Below, piece by piece: positions 28,091 to 37,690 of a stretch of 64,000 nucleotides of DNA; the first letter of the stretch is position 1; every line of letters begins with the position of its first letter. The translations under genes and the position numbers were made by a program. The notes under the pieces were generated by a model. It made no database searches. It was not told where the DNA came from and worked only from the letters and a program-made list of their open reading frames with translations. This stretch comes from Alphaproteobacteria bacterium (lineage in GTDB: Bacteria; Pseudomonadota; Alphaproteobacteria; UBA6615). The DNA lies in NCBI GenBank assembly GCA_009694135.1, contig SHVS01000006.1, forward strand, positions 19,969 to 83,968, read 5' to 3'.

Positions 28091-29515
28091 ATGCGTCCCG
28101 GCGGACCCAAAGATTTGCCGCATGGGCTGAGGAGTCTCTCGGCCCGTCTGCTGCTATTCACCCTCGGCTTCGTGATGCTGGCCGCGGTGATGATCTATGC
28201 CCCCTCGGTTGGCCGCTATCGCGACGACTGGCTCGTACAGAAGATCGCCGCTGCTCATTTGGGCGTGCTGGCGCTCGAGGCCGTCCCCGATGCGACCGTC
28301 AACGAGGAGTTGAAGCAGGCGCTGTTGATGCATGTCGGCGCCTACGCCATCGTGCTGCACAAGGCCGACGCGCGCGTGCTGATCGCCCAATCCGCCCTGC
28401 CAATGATGGATCAGCAGGTGGTGACCGGCAGCAGCACCTTGCTGGAACACATCTGGGATGCATTTGGCACGCTGCTGCATGGCAACCGGGTGATCCGTCT
28501 GCTCGGGCCATCGCCGCGCGAAGCCGATGTGACCATCGAGGCCTTGATCGACGAGCATCCCTTGCAACTGGCCTTGCTCGGGTTTTCCGGGAATATCCTA
28601 CTGGTTTCGGTCGCCATCTCCCTGTTCGCCGCGATTCTGGTCTATGCCAGCCTGCACTGGCTGCTGGTGCGGCCGATGCGCCGCCTGACCGACGGCGTGA
28701 TCGAGTTCGCCGAGCATCCCGAAAATCTGCAAGCCGGGGTCAAACCCTCCGGCCGCGCCGATGAAATTGGCGCCGCCGAGCGCGTGCTGGCGGCGATGCA
28801 GGCCGATGTGCGCGCCGCGCTGCGGCAAAAAGATCACCCCGCGGCGCTGGGGGCTGCGGTCGTCAAGATCAGCCATGATTTGCGCGGGATATTGTCCACC
28901 GCCGTGCTGATCACCGATCGGCTGGCGACGTCCGCCGATCCGCGCGTGCGGCGCACCGTCGGCCCGCTGTTGCAGGCGATCGAGCGCGCCATCGCTCTAG
29001 CCACCAGTACGCTCGACTATGCGCGCGATGCCGCGCCCGAACTCGCGCTCAGCCGCTTCCGCATCGAGGATTTGATCGAAGATGTCGGTCGTGATCTGTC
29101 GGTGACGGCGCCCGCAGGGGTGCCCTTGGCGGTCGAGGCTGGTGGCGAGCTCGAACTTTTCGCCGATCGCGCCCAGCTCTATCGCGTGCTCGCCAATCTG
29201 GCGCGCAACGCGGTCGAAGCCGGGGCCGATCGGGTGCGGATCGTCGCCAGTACTGGCACCGAGGGCATGGCGATCGATGTCGCCGACAACGGCCCCGGCT
29301 TGCCGGAGAAGGCGCGCCAGGGCTTGTTCAAGCCGTTCAGCGCCTCGACGCGCAAGGGCGGCAGCGGGCTGGGGCTTGCCATAGCGCGCGAGGTGATGCG
29401 CGCCCATGGCGGCGACATCGCGCTGGTCGCATCCAGCGACGCCGGCACGCGCTTCCGCCTTACTCTGCCGCATAAGAAAACGCGCGTCAGTCGAGCTGCA
29501 GCACCTGAAGCTTGA
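28091..29515 (+). CDS. Orphan sensor histidine kinase
   Basis: Inner-membrane two-component sensor, 474 residues from ATG 28091 (preceded by AAGGTGG). It has an N-terminal helix near residues 20-45, a periplasmic sensor of about 130 residues with no recognised fold, a second helix near 190-215 and a HAMP segment (VRPMRRLTDGVIEFAEHPEN). The H-box KISHDLRGILSTAVLITDRL and the ATPase motifs NLARNAVEAGAD, VADNGPGLPEKARQGLFKPF and GGSGLGLAIAREVMRAHGG follow. No response regulator lies next to it. It converges on the methyltransferase gene with a 29-bp overlap. Confidence 0.9.
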   Translation: MRPGGPKDLPHGLRSLSARLLLFTLGFVMLAAVMIYAPSVGRYRDDWLVQKIAAAHLGVLALEAVPDATVNEELKQALLMHVGAYAIVLHKADARVLIAQSALPMMDQQVVTGSSTLLEHIWDAFGTLLHGNRVIRLLGPSPREADVTIEALIDEHPLQLALLGFSGNILLVSVAISLFAAILVYASLHWLLVRPMRRLTDGVIEFAEHPENLQAGVKPSGRADEIGAAERVLAAMQADVRAALRQKDHPAALGAAVVKISHDLRGILSTAVLITDRLATSADPRVRRTVGPLLQAIERAIALATSTLDYARDAAPELALSRFRIEDLIEDVGRDLSVTAPAGVPLAVEAGGELELFADRAQLYRVLANLARNAVEAGADRVRIVASTGTEGMAIDVADNGPGLPEKARQGLFKPFSASTRKGGSGLGLAIAREVMRAHGGDIALVASSDAGTRFRLTLPHKKTRVSRAAAPEA

Positions 29516-30671
29516 GATAGGCGCTTTCCGGCAGCAGCGGATGCACCGGGTGATCGGCTCCGGCGCCGGCATTGCGCAGGATCCGCCCCGTTCGTCCGGC
29601 GGTGGCGATGCCGGCCGCGATCTCAGAGGCGAAATCGCTTGCCGGGACATGGTGCGAGCATGAAGCGAGCACGAGGAACCCGCCGGGCGCCACGACCGAC
29701 GCCGCTAGCCGCGCGAGCTTGCGATAGCCGCGCAACCCGACCGCTAGATCCTTCTTCGCCTTAACAAAGGCGGGCGGATCGCAGATCACGGTGCCCCAGT
29801 GGCGTTTCTCACGGGCGGCCGATTCGAGCACGCCGAAGGCCTCGCCCTTTTCGAACCGCAGCTGGCCCTCGACGCCGTTGAGCCGTGCCGCCGCGGTCGC
29901 CAGCGACAAGGCGGCTTCGGAGCTATCCACGCCAGTTACCTCGGTCGCGCCGGCCAGCGCGGCGGCAATCGAGAAGCCGCCCGAGTAGCAATAGAGATCG
30001 AGCACATCGAGCCCGGCGGCGAGCGAGGCGACGAAGGCGCGGTTGTCGCGCTGGTCATAGAACCAGCCGGTCTTCTGCCCGGCGGTCAGCGACGCCAGGG
30101 CGCGCAGCGAACCTTCATGCACTTCGATCGGCCGGTCGGCGTTGCCGCGCACGACTTCGACGCGCAGTTCGAGACCTTCGAGCGTGCGCACCGGCGCGTC
30201 GGCGCGGATCACGACCGTGCGCGGCGCAATCACCGCATCGATCGCGGCCAGCATCGGCGCAAGGAGCACCTCCGCCCCGGCGGTATTGACCTGGATCGAC
30301 AGCGCGTCGCCGAAGCGGTCGATGACGAAGCCGGGCAGTCCGTCGGCCTCGGCATGCACCAGCCGATAATAGGGCGTGCCGTAAATACGGTCACGCAGGG
30401 CAAGCGCGCGCGCCAGCCGGTCCTGCACGAAGCGCCAGTCGATCGACGCATTGACGCTCGGCGTCATGATACGCGCCGCGATCAGGGAATGCGGGTTGAA
30501 GCTGGCTAGGCCGAGCGGCTTGCCCTCGGTTCCCACCCGCACGATACCGCCAGGTGGAAGCGCCTTGGTGGCCGCATCCATCTCGATCTCGTTGGAGTAG
30601 ATCCAGGGGTGGCCGGTCCGGGCGCGCCGGGCGTGGCCCTTCATAACGTGAATGGTCGGAATCTCGATCAT
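29487..30671 (-). CDS. Class I SAM-dependent rRNA methyltransferase (RlmI/RlmK-like)
   Basis: 23S rRNA cytosine methyltransferase family, 394 residues. An N-terminal PUA-like domain contains HPWIYSNEIEMDAA. The central part has YRLVHAEADGLPGFVIDRFG and GQKTGWFYDQRDNR, both typical of RlmI. The SAM site is VLDLYCYSGGFSIAAALAGA and the catalytic motif IV region is TVICDPPAFVKAKKDL. A C-terminal LASCSHHV stretch carries the family Cys. I am confident of the family but not of the exact target base. Confidence 0.9.
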   Translation of the reverse strand: MIEIPTIHVMKGHARRARTGHPWIYSNEIEMDAATKALPPGGIVRVGTEGKPLGLASFNPHSLIAARIMTPSVNASIDWRFVQDRLARALALRDRIYGTPYYRLVHAEADGLPGFVIDRFGDALSIQVNTAGAEVLLAPMLAAIDAVIAPRTVVIRADAPVRTLEGLELRVEVVRGNADRPIEVHEGSLRALASLTAGQKTGWFYDQRDNRAFVASLAAGLDVLDLYCYSGGFSIAAALAGATEVTGVDSSEAALSLATAAARLNGVEGQLRFEKGEAFGVLESAAREKRHWGTVICDPPAFVKAKKDLAVGLRGYRKLARLAASVVAPGGFLVLASCSHHVPASDFASEIAAGIATAGRTGRILRNAGAGADHPVHPLLPESAYLKLQVLQLD

Positions 30672-30903
30672 GGGCGAGGAGTGATAGGGAGCGCGGCAAT
30701 CTGGCGCAACTGGCGCGGTGTGTTGCGGCGCGGGCGCCGTTAGTTAGGATAGCCTCCGGCTACGCCGCCATGAGCCGCCTGCGGGGCAAGACGTCAGGGC
30801 GGAAAGGGACCATCGAGTCGATGAGCAACACGCGCGCCGAGCCGCCCCAGCGTCAGCAGAGCAGCGCTCTTCCGACAAGATTGCCGCCTGCGCCGCCTGC
30901 CGT

Positions 30904-31569
30904 GTGCGCGACCTAGGCATGTGCGCGGCGCTCACCCAGCCCGATCTCACCGAACTGGCCGGGATTATGACAGAAGTGAGTTATCCCGCCGGCAAGATCG
31001 TGTTCGATGAGGGCGAACCGGCGGATGCGCTGTACAATATCACCGGCGGGGCGGCCAAGCTCTACAAGCTGATGCCTGACGGTCGCCGGCAGGTCACCGG
31101 GTTCCTGCTGCAGGGCGATTTGCTCGGCCTGGCGCAGAACGGGCGCCACTCCTGCTCGGCCGAGGCCATTGGGCAGATGCGCGCGTGCCGTGATGTGCAC
31201 GGCCGCTTCGACGCCCTGGTGGAGCGCTTTCCCGATCTGCGCCGGCGGCTGCATCACGATGCGGTTGACGAACTGGTCGAGGCGCAAAACCACATGCTGC
31301 TGTTGGGGCGCAAAACGGCCGTCGAACGTGTCGTGTCGTTCCTGCTGCGGCTGTCGCACCGGCAATTGCGGCATGGTTTTACGGCCCAGCCCGTGCGACT
31401 GCCGATGACGCGGGCGGATATCGCCGATTATCTCGGTCGGACGACCGAAACGGTGAGCCGCACGATCACCAAGCTGAAAACGCAGGGGGTGATCCGCCTG
31501 CGGCCCGAGAGCGAGGTCGAGTTGGTGGATGCAATTCGCTTGTCTGCTCTGGCCGGAGGCGAAGCATGA
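30904..31569 (+). CDS. FNR/FixK-type transcriptional regulator, 5' end disturbed
   Basis: Crp/Fnr regulator with an effector domain (FDEGEPADALYNITGGAAKL, GFLLQGDLLGLA) and a C-terminal winged helix (TRADIADYLGRTTETVSRTI with the FNR-like ETVSR recognition helix). The FNR iron-sulfur cysteines are recognisable: TGC codons at 30889-30891 and 30898-30900, a third in LGMCAAL and a fourth in MRACRDVHGRF. The first two lie upstream of GTG 30904, the first in-frame start. A good ATG (30821, MSNTRAEPPQ) exists but in another frame, so a one-base indel between about 30845 and 30875 probably separates the true start from the body. If real, the oxygen-sensing cluster would be lost. It overlaps the next gene (ATGA). 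Confidence 0.72.
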   Translation: MRDLGMCAALTQPDLTELAGIMTEVSYPAGKIVFDEGEPADALYNITGGAAKLYKLMPDGRRQVTGFLLQGDLLGLAQNGRHSCSAEAIGQMRACRDVHGRFDALVERFPDLRRRLHHDAVDELVEAQNHMLLLGRKTAVERVVSFLLRLSHRQLRHGFTAQPVRLPMTRADIADYLGRTTETVSRTITKLKTQGVIRLRPESEVELVDAIRLSALAGGEA

Positions 31570-32531
31570 GCGACATTCCGGCCCCGGTGCGCGTGCGCAT
31601 GACCCCGCAGATCGAGGCGCGCGTGGCAGAGCGCCTGGTGCGGCGGATCGACGCGCGGACGGGCGAGCTGGTCGAGCTGGCCCGCGCCCTGATCCGCGTT
31701 CCGACCGTCAACCCACCTGGAGAGCGCTACCCCGAGGCGGTGGCGCTCATTGGCGAGCGCTTGGCGGGGCGCGGTTTCGAGGTGGTTTATGAGCGCGCCC
31801 TGGGCGCCCCGGGCGACAGCGAGGCCTATCCGCGCAGCAATCTGATAGCGCGGGTGGAAAGTCGCGTCGCCGGCCCAACCGTGCATATCAGCGGGCGGAT
31901 CGACGTTGCGCCGCCGGGAGTCGGCTGGAGCGTCGATCCCTTCGCCGGCGAGTTGCGCGGTGGGCAGCTTCTCGGTCGCGGCGCCGCAGCGGTGAAGGGC
32001 GGGTTGGCCGCCGCCATCATCGCGCTCGAGACGCTCAAGGAGGAGCTGCCGCGCCTGCCCGGCGCCATTGAATTATCGGTGACCGTCGATGGGCTCAGCG
32101 GCGCCGCAGGCGGGCTGGGCTTTCTCGGGCAGCTCAATTACCTGGAGCCGCCGCGCGTCGATCATCTGATCCTGCTCGAAGCCGGCGGGGCCGAGGCGGT
32201 AGCGGTGGCGGCCGCGCCGGGCGCAACCGAATCCCCGGTCTTGCTGGCGCTCGAACAGGCGGCCGCGCGGGCGGGAGCCCCCCCATTACGGCGAATTCCG
32301 CTACCGGATGCATCCGGGCTGCATGCGCTCGCGCGGGCAGGCCTGATCACGAGCCTGGCCGCTTACGGGCCGGGCACGCCGGGCGCGGGCGACGCCGCCG
32401 ACGAGGCGGTCGTGGTGGCCGAATTGGTTCTGGCGGCGAAGATTCTGGCGCTGGCGGCGCATAAGGTGCTCAGCTCGGCGCCCGATGCCGCCAGCGGACC
32501 GCAGCCCCCGATGGGATCACAGCCCGATTAA
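31566..32531 (+). CDS. Degenerate M20 peptidase-like protein lacking metal ligands
   Basis: Homologue of ArgE/DapE-type M20 amidohydrolases, 321 residues instead of about 430. The frame is fully open, but the catalytic residues are gone. The GHxDVVP motif reads ISGRIDVAPPG (His to Arg), GRGAxDMKGG reads GRGAAAVKGG (Asp to Ala), and the DEE segment reads VDGLSGAAGG. The dimerisation domain between the two halves of the catalytic domain appears deleted. The product is probably a pseudoenzyme or a gene on its way to loss. It is coupled to the FNR-type regulator by ATGA and precedes a peptide importer by about 95 bp. Confidence 0.75.
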   Translation: MSDIPAPVRVRMTPQIEARVAERLVRRIDARTGELVELARALIRVPTVNPPGERYPEAVALIGERLAGRGFEVVYERALGAPGDSEAYPRSNLIARVESRVAGPTVHISGRIDVAPPGVGWSVDPFAGELRGGQLLGRGAAAVKGGLAAAIIALETLKEELPRLPGAIELSVTVDGLSGAAGGLGFLGQLNYLEPPRVDHLILLEAGGAEAVAVAAAPGATESPVLLALEQAAARAGAPPLRRIPLPDASGLHALARAGLITSLAAYGPGTPGAGDAADEAVVVAELVLAAKILALAAHKVLSSAPDAASGPQPPMGSQPD

Positions 32532-32627
32532 CGCGGCGCGAGGGTGTCGGCCAATCCGGTTGTTGGTCGGGCCGAGCGCGCATAGTCTGAATATTTCAGA
32601 CCGTTACGGCGTAGGAGACGTGGATTG

Positions 32628-34082
32628 ATGCGCGTAGTGACTTGGATCGTCGCGGCCTTGCTGCTGGCGACCGGGGCCTCGGCCAAGGATATGCTGACGC
32701 TGGGCGTGACGCTGGAGCCCGACCATCTCGATCCGACTGCCGGCGCGGCGGCGGCGATCGACGAAATCGTTTATGCCAATGTGTTCGAAGGCCTGACGCG
32801 TTTTGACGAGACGGGCGCGGTCAAACCGCAGCTCGCCACCAGTTGGACCATCTCCGGCGACGGCCTCACTTACACCTTCGCGCTCAAGCCTGGGGTCAAG
32901 TTCCACGACGGCGCCGCGCTGACCTCAGCCGACGTCAAATTCTCGTTCGACCGTGCCCGCGCGCCGGATTCGGTCAATGCGCAAAAGGGTTTATTCGCCG
33001 CCATCGATAAGGTCGAAGCGGTCGATCCGCAGACTGCGCGTGTCACGCTCGCAAGGTCGGAAGGCGCGCTGCTATTTAATCTCGCCTGGGGCGATGCGGT
33101 GATCGTTTCGCCAGCGAGTGCTGCGGGCAATAAGACAAACCCGATTGGCACCGGCCCGTTTCGCTTCCAGCGCTGGGTCCAGGGCGACCGCGTCCAGTTG
33201 GTGCGTGCCGATGCGCGCGCCAAGCTTGCCGCCGCCACCTTCAAATTCATCCCCGACCCGGCGGCGCAGGTCGCGGCGCTGCTCGCCGGCGACATCGACG
33301 TGCTGCCCAATGCCGCCGCGCCCGAGGCGCTGCAGCAGCTGTCCGTCGATCGCCGCTTCGAAGTGGCGGTCGGCACCACCGAGGGCGAGACGATTCTCGC
33401 CATTAACAATGCGCGCAAGCCATTCGACGATGTGCGTGTCCGCCAGGCGCTGTCCTATGCCGTGGATCGCAAGGCGATCATCGACGGCGCGATGTATGGC
33501 TATGGCACGCCGATCGGCACGCATTTCGCGCCGCATCATCCGGCCTATGTCGATTTGACCGGCCTGTATCCCTATGATCCGGCCAAGGCGCGCGCGCTGT
33601 TGCAGGCGGCCGGGCTTGCGCAGGGCTTCAAGGCGACACTCAAGCTGCCGCCGCCGTCTTATGCCCGCCGCGGTGGGGAGATCATCGCGGCACAGCTCAA
33701 GCAGATCGGCGTGAGCGTCGAGATTGTGCCGGTCGAATGGGCGCAATGGCTCTCGCAGGTATTTCGCGACTCCGATTTCGATTTGACCATTGTTTCGCAC
33801 ACCGAACCGATGGACATCGAAATTTACGGCCGCGAAAAATATTACTTCAACTATCGCTCCGATCCGGTGCGCGCGGCGCTGCGCGCGCTCGACCGCACGC
33901 CGGGCGAGGCCGAGCGCTTTGGGCTATATCGCCAAGTCGAACGCTTGATCGCCGAGGACGCGGCCAATGTCTTCCTGTTCCAGCTCGCCAAGACCGGCGT
34001 TTGGCGGCGCGGCCTCGTCGGGATGTGGCGCAGCAGTCCGGTGCAGGCCAATGACCTGACCGGGGTCTATTGGCTCGAATAG
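32628..34082 (+). CDS. Peptide ABC transporter substrate-binding protein (SBP family 5)
   Basis: Periplasmic oligopeptide/dipeptide-type binding protein, 484 residues. Signal peptide MRVVTWIVAALLLATGASAK, then the mature pattern LTLGVTLEPDHLDPTAGAAA, YTFALKPGVKFHDGAALTSA and NPIGTGPFRFQRW. NARKPFDDVRVRQALSYAVD and YDPAKARALLQAAG are also hallmarks. ATG 32628 follows GGAGACGTGGATTG. It is followed by two permease genes on the same strand. The substrate is not predictable. Confidence 0.92.
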   Translation: MRVVTWIVAALLLATGASAKDMLTLGVTLEPDHLDPTAGAAAAIDEIVYANVFEGLTRFDETGAVKPQLATSWTISGDGLTYTFALKPGVKFHDGAALTSADVKFSFDRARAPDSVNAQKGLFAAIDKVEAVDPQTARVTLARSEGALLFNLAWGDAVIVSPASAAGNKTNPIGTGPFRFQRWVQGDRVQLVRADARAKLAAATFKFIPDPAAQVAALLAGDIDVLPNAAAPEALQQLSVDRRFEVAVGTTEGETILAINNARKPFDDVRVRQALSYAVDRKAIIDGAMYGYGTPIGTHFAPHHPAYVDLTGLYPYDPAKARALLQAAGLAQGFKATLKLPPPSYARRGGEIIAAQLKQIGVSVEIVPVEWAQWLSQVFRDSDFDLTIVSHTEPMDIEIYGREKYYFNYRSDPVRAALRALDRTPGEAERFGLYRQVERLIAEDAANVFLFQLAKTGVWRRGLVGMWRSSPVQANDLTGVYWLE

Positions 34083-34110
34083 CGGGCCCCGTCCGCGGCG
34101 CCGCGCAGCA

Positions 34111-35058
34111 ATGCTGACGCTGCTCGGCCGACGGCTGATCGGGGCATTGCTCGCGCTCCTGCTGGCGAGCCTGATTGTCTTCGTGGTGCTCGAAGTGCTG
34201 CCCGGCGACGCCGCTCAGCTGATGCTTGGGATCAACGCCGATCCCGCGGCGCTCGCGGCGTTGCGCGCCGAACTCGGACTGGATAGGCCGGCGCCGGCGA
34301 GGTTTCTGCTTTGGCTCGCGGAGTTGCTGCAAGGCGAGCTCGGCCGCAGCCACACCAATGCGCGACCGGTGGCGGCGCTGATCGGCGAGCGCCTGGGAGT
34401 AACGGTGCCGCTGGCGCTGTTCGCCTTTCTGTTGTCGACGAATTTGGCTGTGCCGCTCGGTTTTCTTGCGGCGTTGCGGCGCGACCGCGCTGGCGACGTC
34501 GTGGTGATGGCGCTCTCACAGCTCGGGCTGGCGGTGCCAGAGTTCTGGCTCGGGTTACTCTTGATTCTGCTGTTCGCCGTCTCGCTCGGTTGGTTGCCCG
34601 CGGGCGGTTTCCCCGGCTGGCAGGGCGGGGTGGGTGGCGCGCTTGCCGCGCTGCTGCTGCCGGCGGTCACGCTCGGCCTCAACCAGGCGGCGATTTTGGC
34701 GCGCGTTGCCCGTCGTGCGGCGATCACCGCGCTCGCCGCCGATCATGTGCGCACGGCGCGCGCCAAGGGACTGTCCGAGCCGCGTGTCATTCTCGGTCAC
34801 GTTCTGCGCAACACGCTGGCGACGCTGCTCGCCCTCATGGGCTTGCAGCTGGCCTTTTTGCTTGCTGGCGTCATCGTAGTCGAGAACCTGTTCTATCTCC
34901 CGGGTCTCGGTCGCTTGCTGCTGCAAGCGGTGACGCAGCGCGATGTCGTGGTGGTGCGCGACTTGGTGCTGCTCTTCGTGTTCGTGGCGATCGCGCTCAA
35001 TTTTCTGGTCGATGTTTTGGTCGCGGTGATCGATCCTCGCCCGCGGGCGACGGCATGA
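34111..35058 (+). CDS. Peptide ABC transporter permease (DppB-like)
   Basis: Inner-membrane permease, 315 residues. It starts MLTLLGRRLIGALLALLLAS and has the periplasmic loop with LRAELGLDRPAPARFLLW, which is typical of DppB/OppB. The EAA loop reads DHVRTARAKGLSEPRVILGH, and about six helices are visible. The stop overlaps the ATG of the second permease (ATGA). No ATPase gene follows; the next locus is the decayed phosphonate cluster. Confidence 0.92.
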   Translation: MLTLLGRRLIGALLALLLASLIVFVVLEVLPGDAAQLMLGINADPAALAALRAELGLDRPAPARFLLWLAELLQGELGRSHTNARPVAALIGERLGVTVPLALFAFLLSTNLAVPLGFLAALRRDRAGDVVVMALSQLGLAVPEFWLGLLLILLFAVSLGWLPAGGFPGWQGGVGGALAALLLPAVTLGLNQAAILARVARRAAITALAADHVRTARAKGLSEPRVILGHVLRNTLATLLALMGLQLAFLLAGVIVVENLFYLPGLGRLLLQAVTQRDVVVVRDLVLLFVFVAIALNFLVDVLVAVIDPRPRATA

Positions 35059-35885
35059 CGACGCATCGTGCTCCGCTCAATCTGCTGCTCGGCGGCGGGC
35101 TGGTTGTCCTGCTTCTGGCGTCGGCCGCGCTGTCGCTCGTGTGGACGCCCTATGCGTATGATGCGATCGACATCGCCGCGCGGCTTGATCCGCCGAGCGC
35201 GCGCCACTGGCTTGGCACCGACCCGTTCGGGCGTGACGTGCTGTCACGCATCCTTGTTGGCGCGCGCATGTCGATCGCTGTCGGGTTTGTCGCGGTCGGC
35301 GTCGGGCTCTTGGCCGGGGTTGCGCTCGGCGGGCTGGCGGCGGCGCGGCGCGGCTGGGTAGACGAGTTGGTCATGGGGTCGAGCGATGTGGTGTTTGCCT
35401 TCCCGGCGATCCTCTCGGCGCTGCTGATCACCGTGACGCTCGGGCCCGGGGTCGTGAATGCCGTGCTTGCCATCGGCATTTTCAACATTCCGGTGTTCGC
35501 GCGCGTGACGCGGCGCGCCGCGCTTGGCATCTGGGCGATGGATTACGCCCGCGCCGCGGCGGCGCTCGGGCAGGGCGGCTTGGCGGTGACCTGGCGGCAT
35601 GTGCTGCCCAATGTCGCGCCGCTGTTGATCGTGCAGGCGAGCGTGCAATTCGCGATCGCAATACTGGCCGAGGCGGCGCTGAGCTATCTCGGCCTTGGCG
35701 CGCAGCCGCCGATCCCGTCTTGGGGGCGGATGTTGTATGACGCGCAGACTCTGCTGGCGCTGCAACCAACGCTGGCGCTGTTCCCTGGGCTGGCGATCAT
35801 GCTCGCCGTGCTTGGGCTCAATCTGCTCGGCGATGGGCTGGCTGATCGGCTCGACCCGCGTTTGCGTGCCGTGCGGCTGGTTTGA
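35055..35885 (+). CDS. Peptide ABC transporter permease (DppC-like)
   Basis: Partner permease, 276 residues. [20 protein letters not shown] is the classic DppC/OppC N-terminal signature. The EAA loop reads [20 protein letters not shown], and [19 protein letters not shown] and [16 protein letters not shown] close the protein. The ATG at 35055 overlaps the upstream stop. ATP-binding subunits must come from elsewhere in the genome. They may also have been lost, given the decay of the sequence just downstream. Confidence 0.92.
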   Translation: MTTHRAPLNLLLGGGLVVLLLASAALSLVWTPYAYDAIDIAARLDPPSARHWLGTDPFGRDVLSRILVGARMSIAVGFVAVGVGLLAGVALGGLAAARRGWVDELVMGSSDVVFAFPAILSALLITVTLGPGVVNAVLAIGIFNIPVFARVTRRAALGIWAMDYARAAAALGQGGLAVTWRHVLPNVAPLLIVQASVQFAIAILAEAALSYLGLGAQPPIPSWGRMLYDAQTLLALQPTLALFPGLAIMLAVLGLNLLGDGLADRLDPRLRAVRLV

Positions 35886-35902
35886 TGTTTAAGGAACTAA
35901 CG

Positions 35903-37005
35903 ATGACCCGCGCTCCGAGCGACTCACCCATCCTGCTCACACCCGGGCCATTGACCACGGCGCAAGCGGTGCGTGACGCCATGGCGCGCGACTGGGGCTC
36001 GCGCGACCCCGGCTTTATCGAACTCACCGCGCGTGTGCGCGCGGGCTTGGCGGGTTTGGTCGCGGCGGAGGAGGGTTTCACCGCCGTTCCGATCCAAGGC
36101 AGCGGAACCTTCGCCGTCGAGGCGATGCTCGGCACTTTCGTGCCGCCCAAAGGCCGGCTGCTGGTCGCGAGCAACGGTGCTTATGGCCGGCGCATGGCCA
36201 GCGCCAAGGGCGTGCGATTGCCATGCTGGAAAGCCCGGAAGAACAGCCGCTAGTCTGCTGCTGGCGCTGCGCGCGGACCCAGCCATCACCCATGTCGCCG
36301 TGGTGCATTGCGAGACCACCACCGGCGTCTTGAATCCGCTCGGAAAGATTGCGACTGCGGTCGGGCGCTACGGGCCGGCGACTCCTCGTCGATGCGATGC
36401 GCAGCCTCGGGGCGCTGCCGGTGAATGCACGCGATCCGATCGACGCCATCGCGGCTTCGGCCAATAAATGCCTGGAAGGCGTGCCGGGCGTGGCTTTCGT
36501 GCTGGCGAGCGAGCGGGCGCTCATGGCGGCGCGCGGCCAGGCACCGTCGCTGAGCCTCGATTTGCACGATCAATGGTCGGGCTTCGCTGAAAAGGGCGAA
36601 TGGCGCTTCACCCCGCCGACGCAGGTCGTGGCCGCGCTGGCCGCTGCGCTCGACCGCCATGCGGCCGAAGGGGGTGTCGCCGCGCGTGGGGAGCGTTATC
36701 GGCAAAATTGTGCGGCGCTCATTACAGGCATGCGGGCGCTCGACTTCGCGCCGCTGCTCGCGCCCGCGCATCAGGCGCCGATCATCGTTACCTTCTGCAT
36801 GCCGGCCGATCCGCGCTTCGCCTTCAAGCCGTTTTACGACCAATTGGCCGCGCGCGGGTTCCTGATCTACCCCGGCAAATTGACGGCCGGTCCGAGTTTC
36901 CGCATCGGCTGCATCGGCGCGATTGACGAGAGCGACATTCGGCTTGCGCTGGCGACCGTCGCCGCCAGCATGCAAGCGTTGGGGGTCGCGAGCGGCGCTC
37001 CTTAA
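35903..37005 (+). pseudogene. Broken 2-aminoethylphosphonate aminotransferase gene
   Basis: PLP enzyme linking 2-aminoethylphosphonate and phosphonoacetaldehyde (PhnW/AepZ family). The reading frame changes at least three times. The first part (35903 to about 36205) has [20 protein letters not shown] and [21 protein letters not shown] short piece at 36223-36250 reads LESPEEQPL in a second frame. A third frame (about 36255-36375) has [20 protein letters not shown]. The fourth part (about 36378-37005) has [15 protein letters not shown], the PLP-Lys region [17 protein letters not shown] and a normal C-terminus. All motifs survive, so decay is recent. ATG 35903 follows AAGGA. It converges on the phosphonopyruvate decarboxylase remnant. 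Confidence 0.85.
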
Positions 37006-37690
37006 TTGCTCTGCAGGAATTCCTGAAAGCGGCGCGCCATCTGCGGCGGCGCAATCGTCGGGCGGCCAAGCTTGGCCAGTGCTCCGGGCGCGATCCGCAG
37101 ATGGATCAGATGCGGCCCGTCGCTTGCCAATGCGTCGGTCAGCGCCGATGCGAAACCCGCCAGCTCATCGACGCAGGTTCCACTCGCATAACCGCAAGCG
37201 AGAGCGACGTCGGCGAAATCAACGCTGGCTGACACGGTGCGCTGCCCGCCGGTCGAGTCATGCACGCCGTTGTCGAGCACCAGATGCACCAGGTTCTTCG
37301 GCGCGCGCGCTCCGATTGTGGCGCAATTGCCGAGCTTCATCAGCGCCGCCCCGTCGCCGTCGATGACTACGACTGGTCGGGCGACATTGAGCGCGACGCC
37401 CAGCCCCATCGCCGCGGCGCAGCCCATCGAGCCGACCTGGTAGAGGTGCTGCGGCCGGTCATTGAGAGTGAACAGCTCGCGCCCGGTCTTGCCGGTCGTG
37501 GCGATCACCGCCGCGCGTTCGGGCAAGAGTTCCAGCAACCGCGTGAGCGCCGCCGCGAGCGTTGGCGCGATCTGAGCGGGCTGCTCGGGAAATAGCTGGT
37601 GGGCGACGCGCAGGACATCCAGGAGCGGGCCGGTCGCTTCGCCCATGAGCGCGTGCTGCGGCTCGTCCTTGAGCCCCGGTTCGCCGCGCA
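37002..37690 (-). pseudogene. C-terminal remnant of phosphonopyruvate decarboxylase
   Basis: Thiamine-diphosphate enzyme that makes phosphonoacetaldehyde in 2-aminoethylphosphonate synthesis. The surviving part begins inside the N-terminal domain at RGEPGLKDEPQHALMG and runs in frame to the end, including TTGKTGRELFTLND, the TPP motif DGDGAALMKLGNCATIGA and LDNGVHDSTGGQRTVS. Compared with the usual length of about 375-385 residues, the first hundred or so are missing. In their place the frame continues upstream into a nucleotidyltransferase start (AASRGEALGALTLDRPKCML), so a deletion has fused the two genes near 37676-37690. The fusion cannot be an active decarboxylase. Confidence 0.85.
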
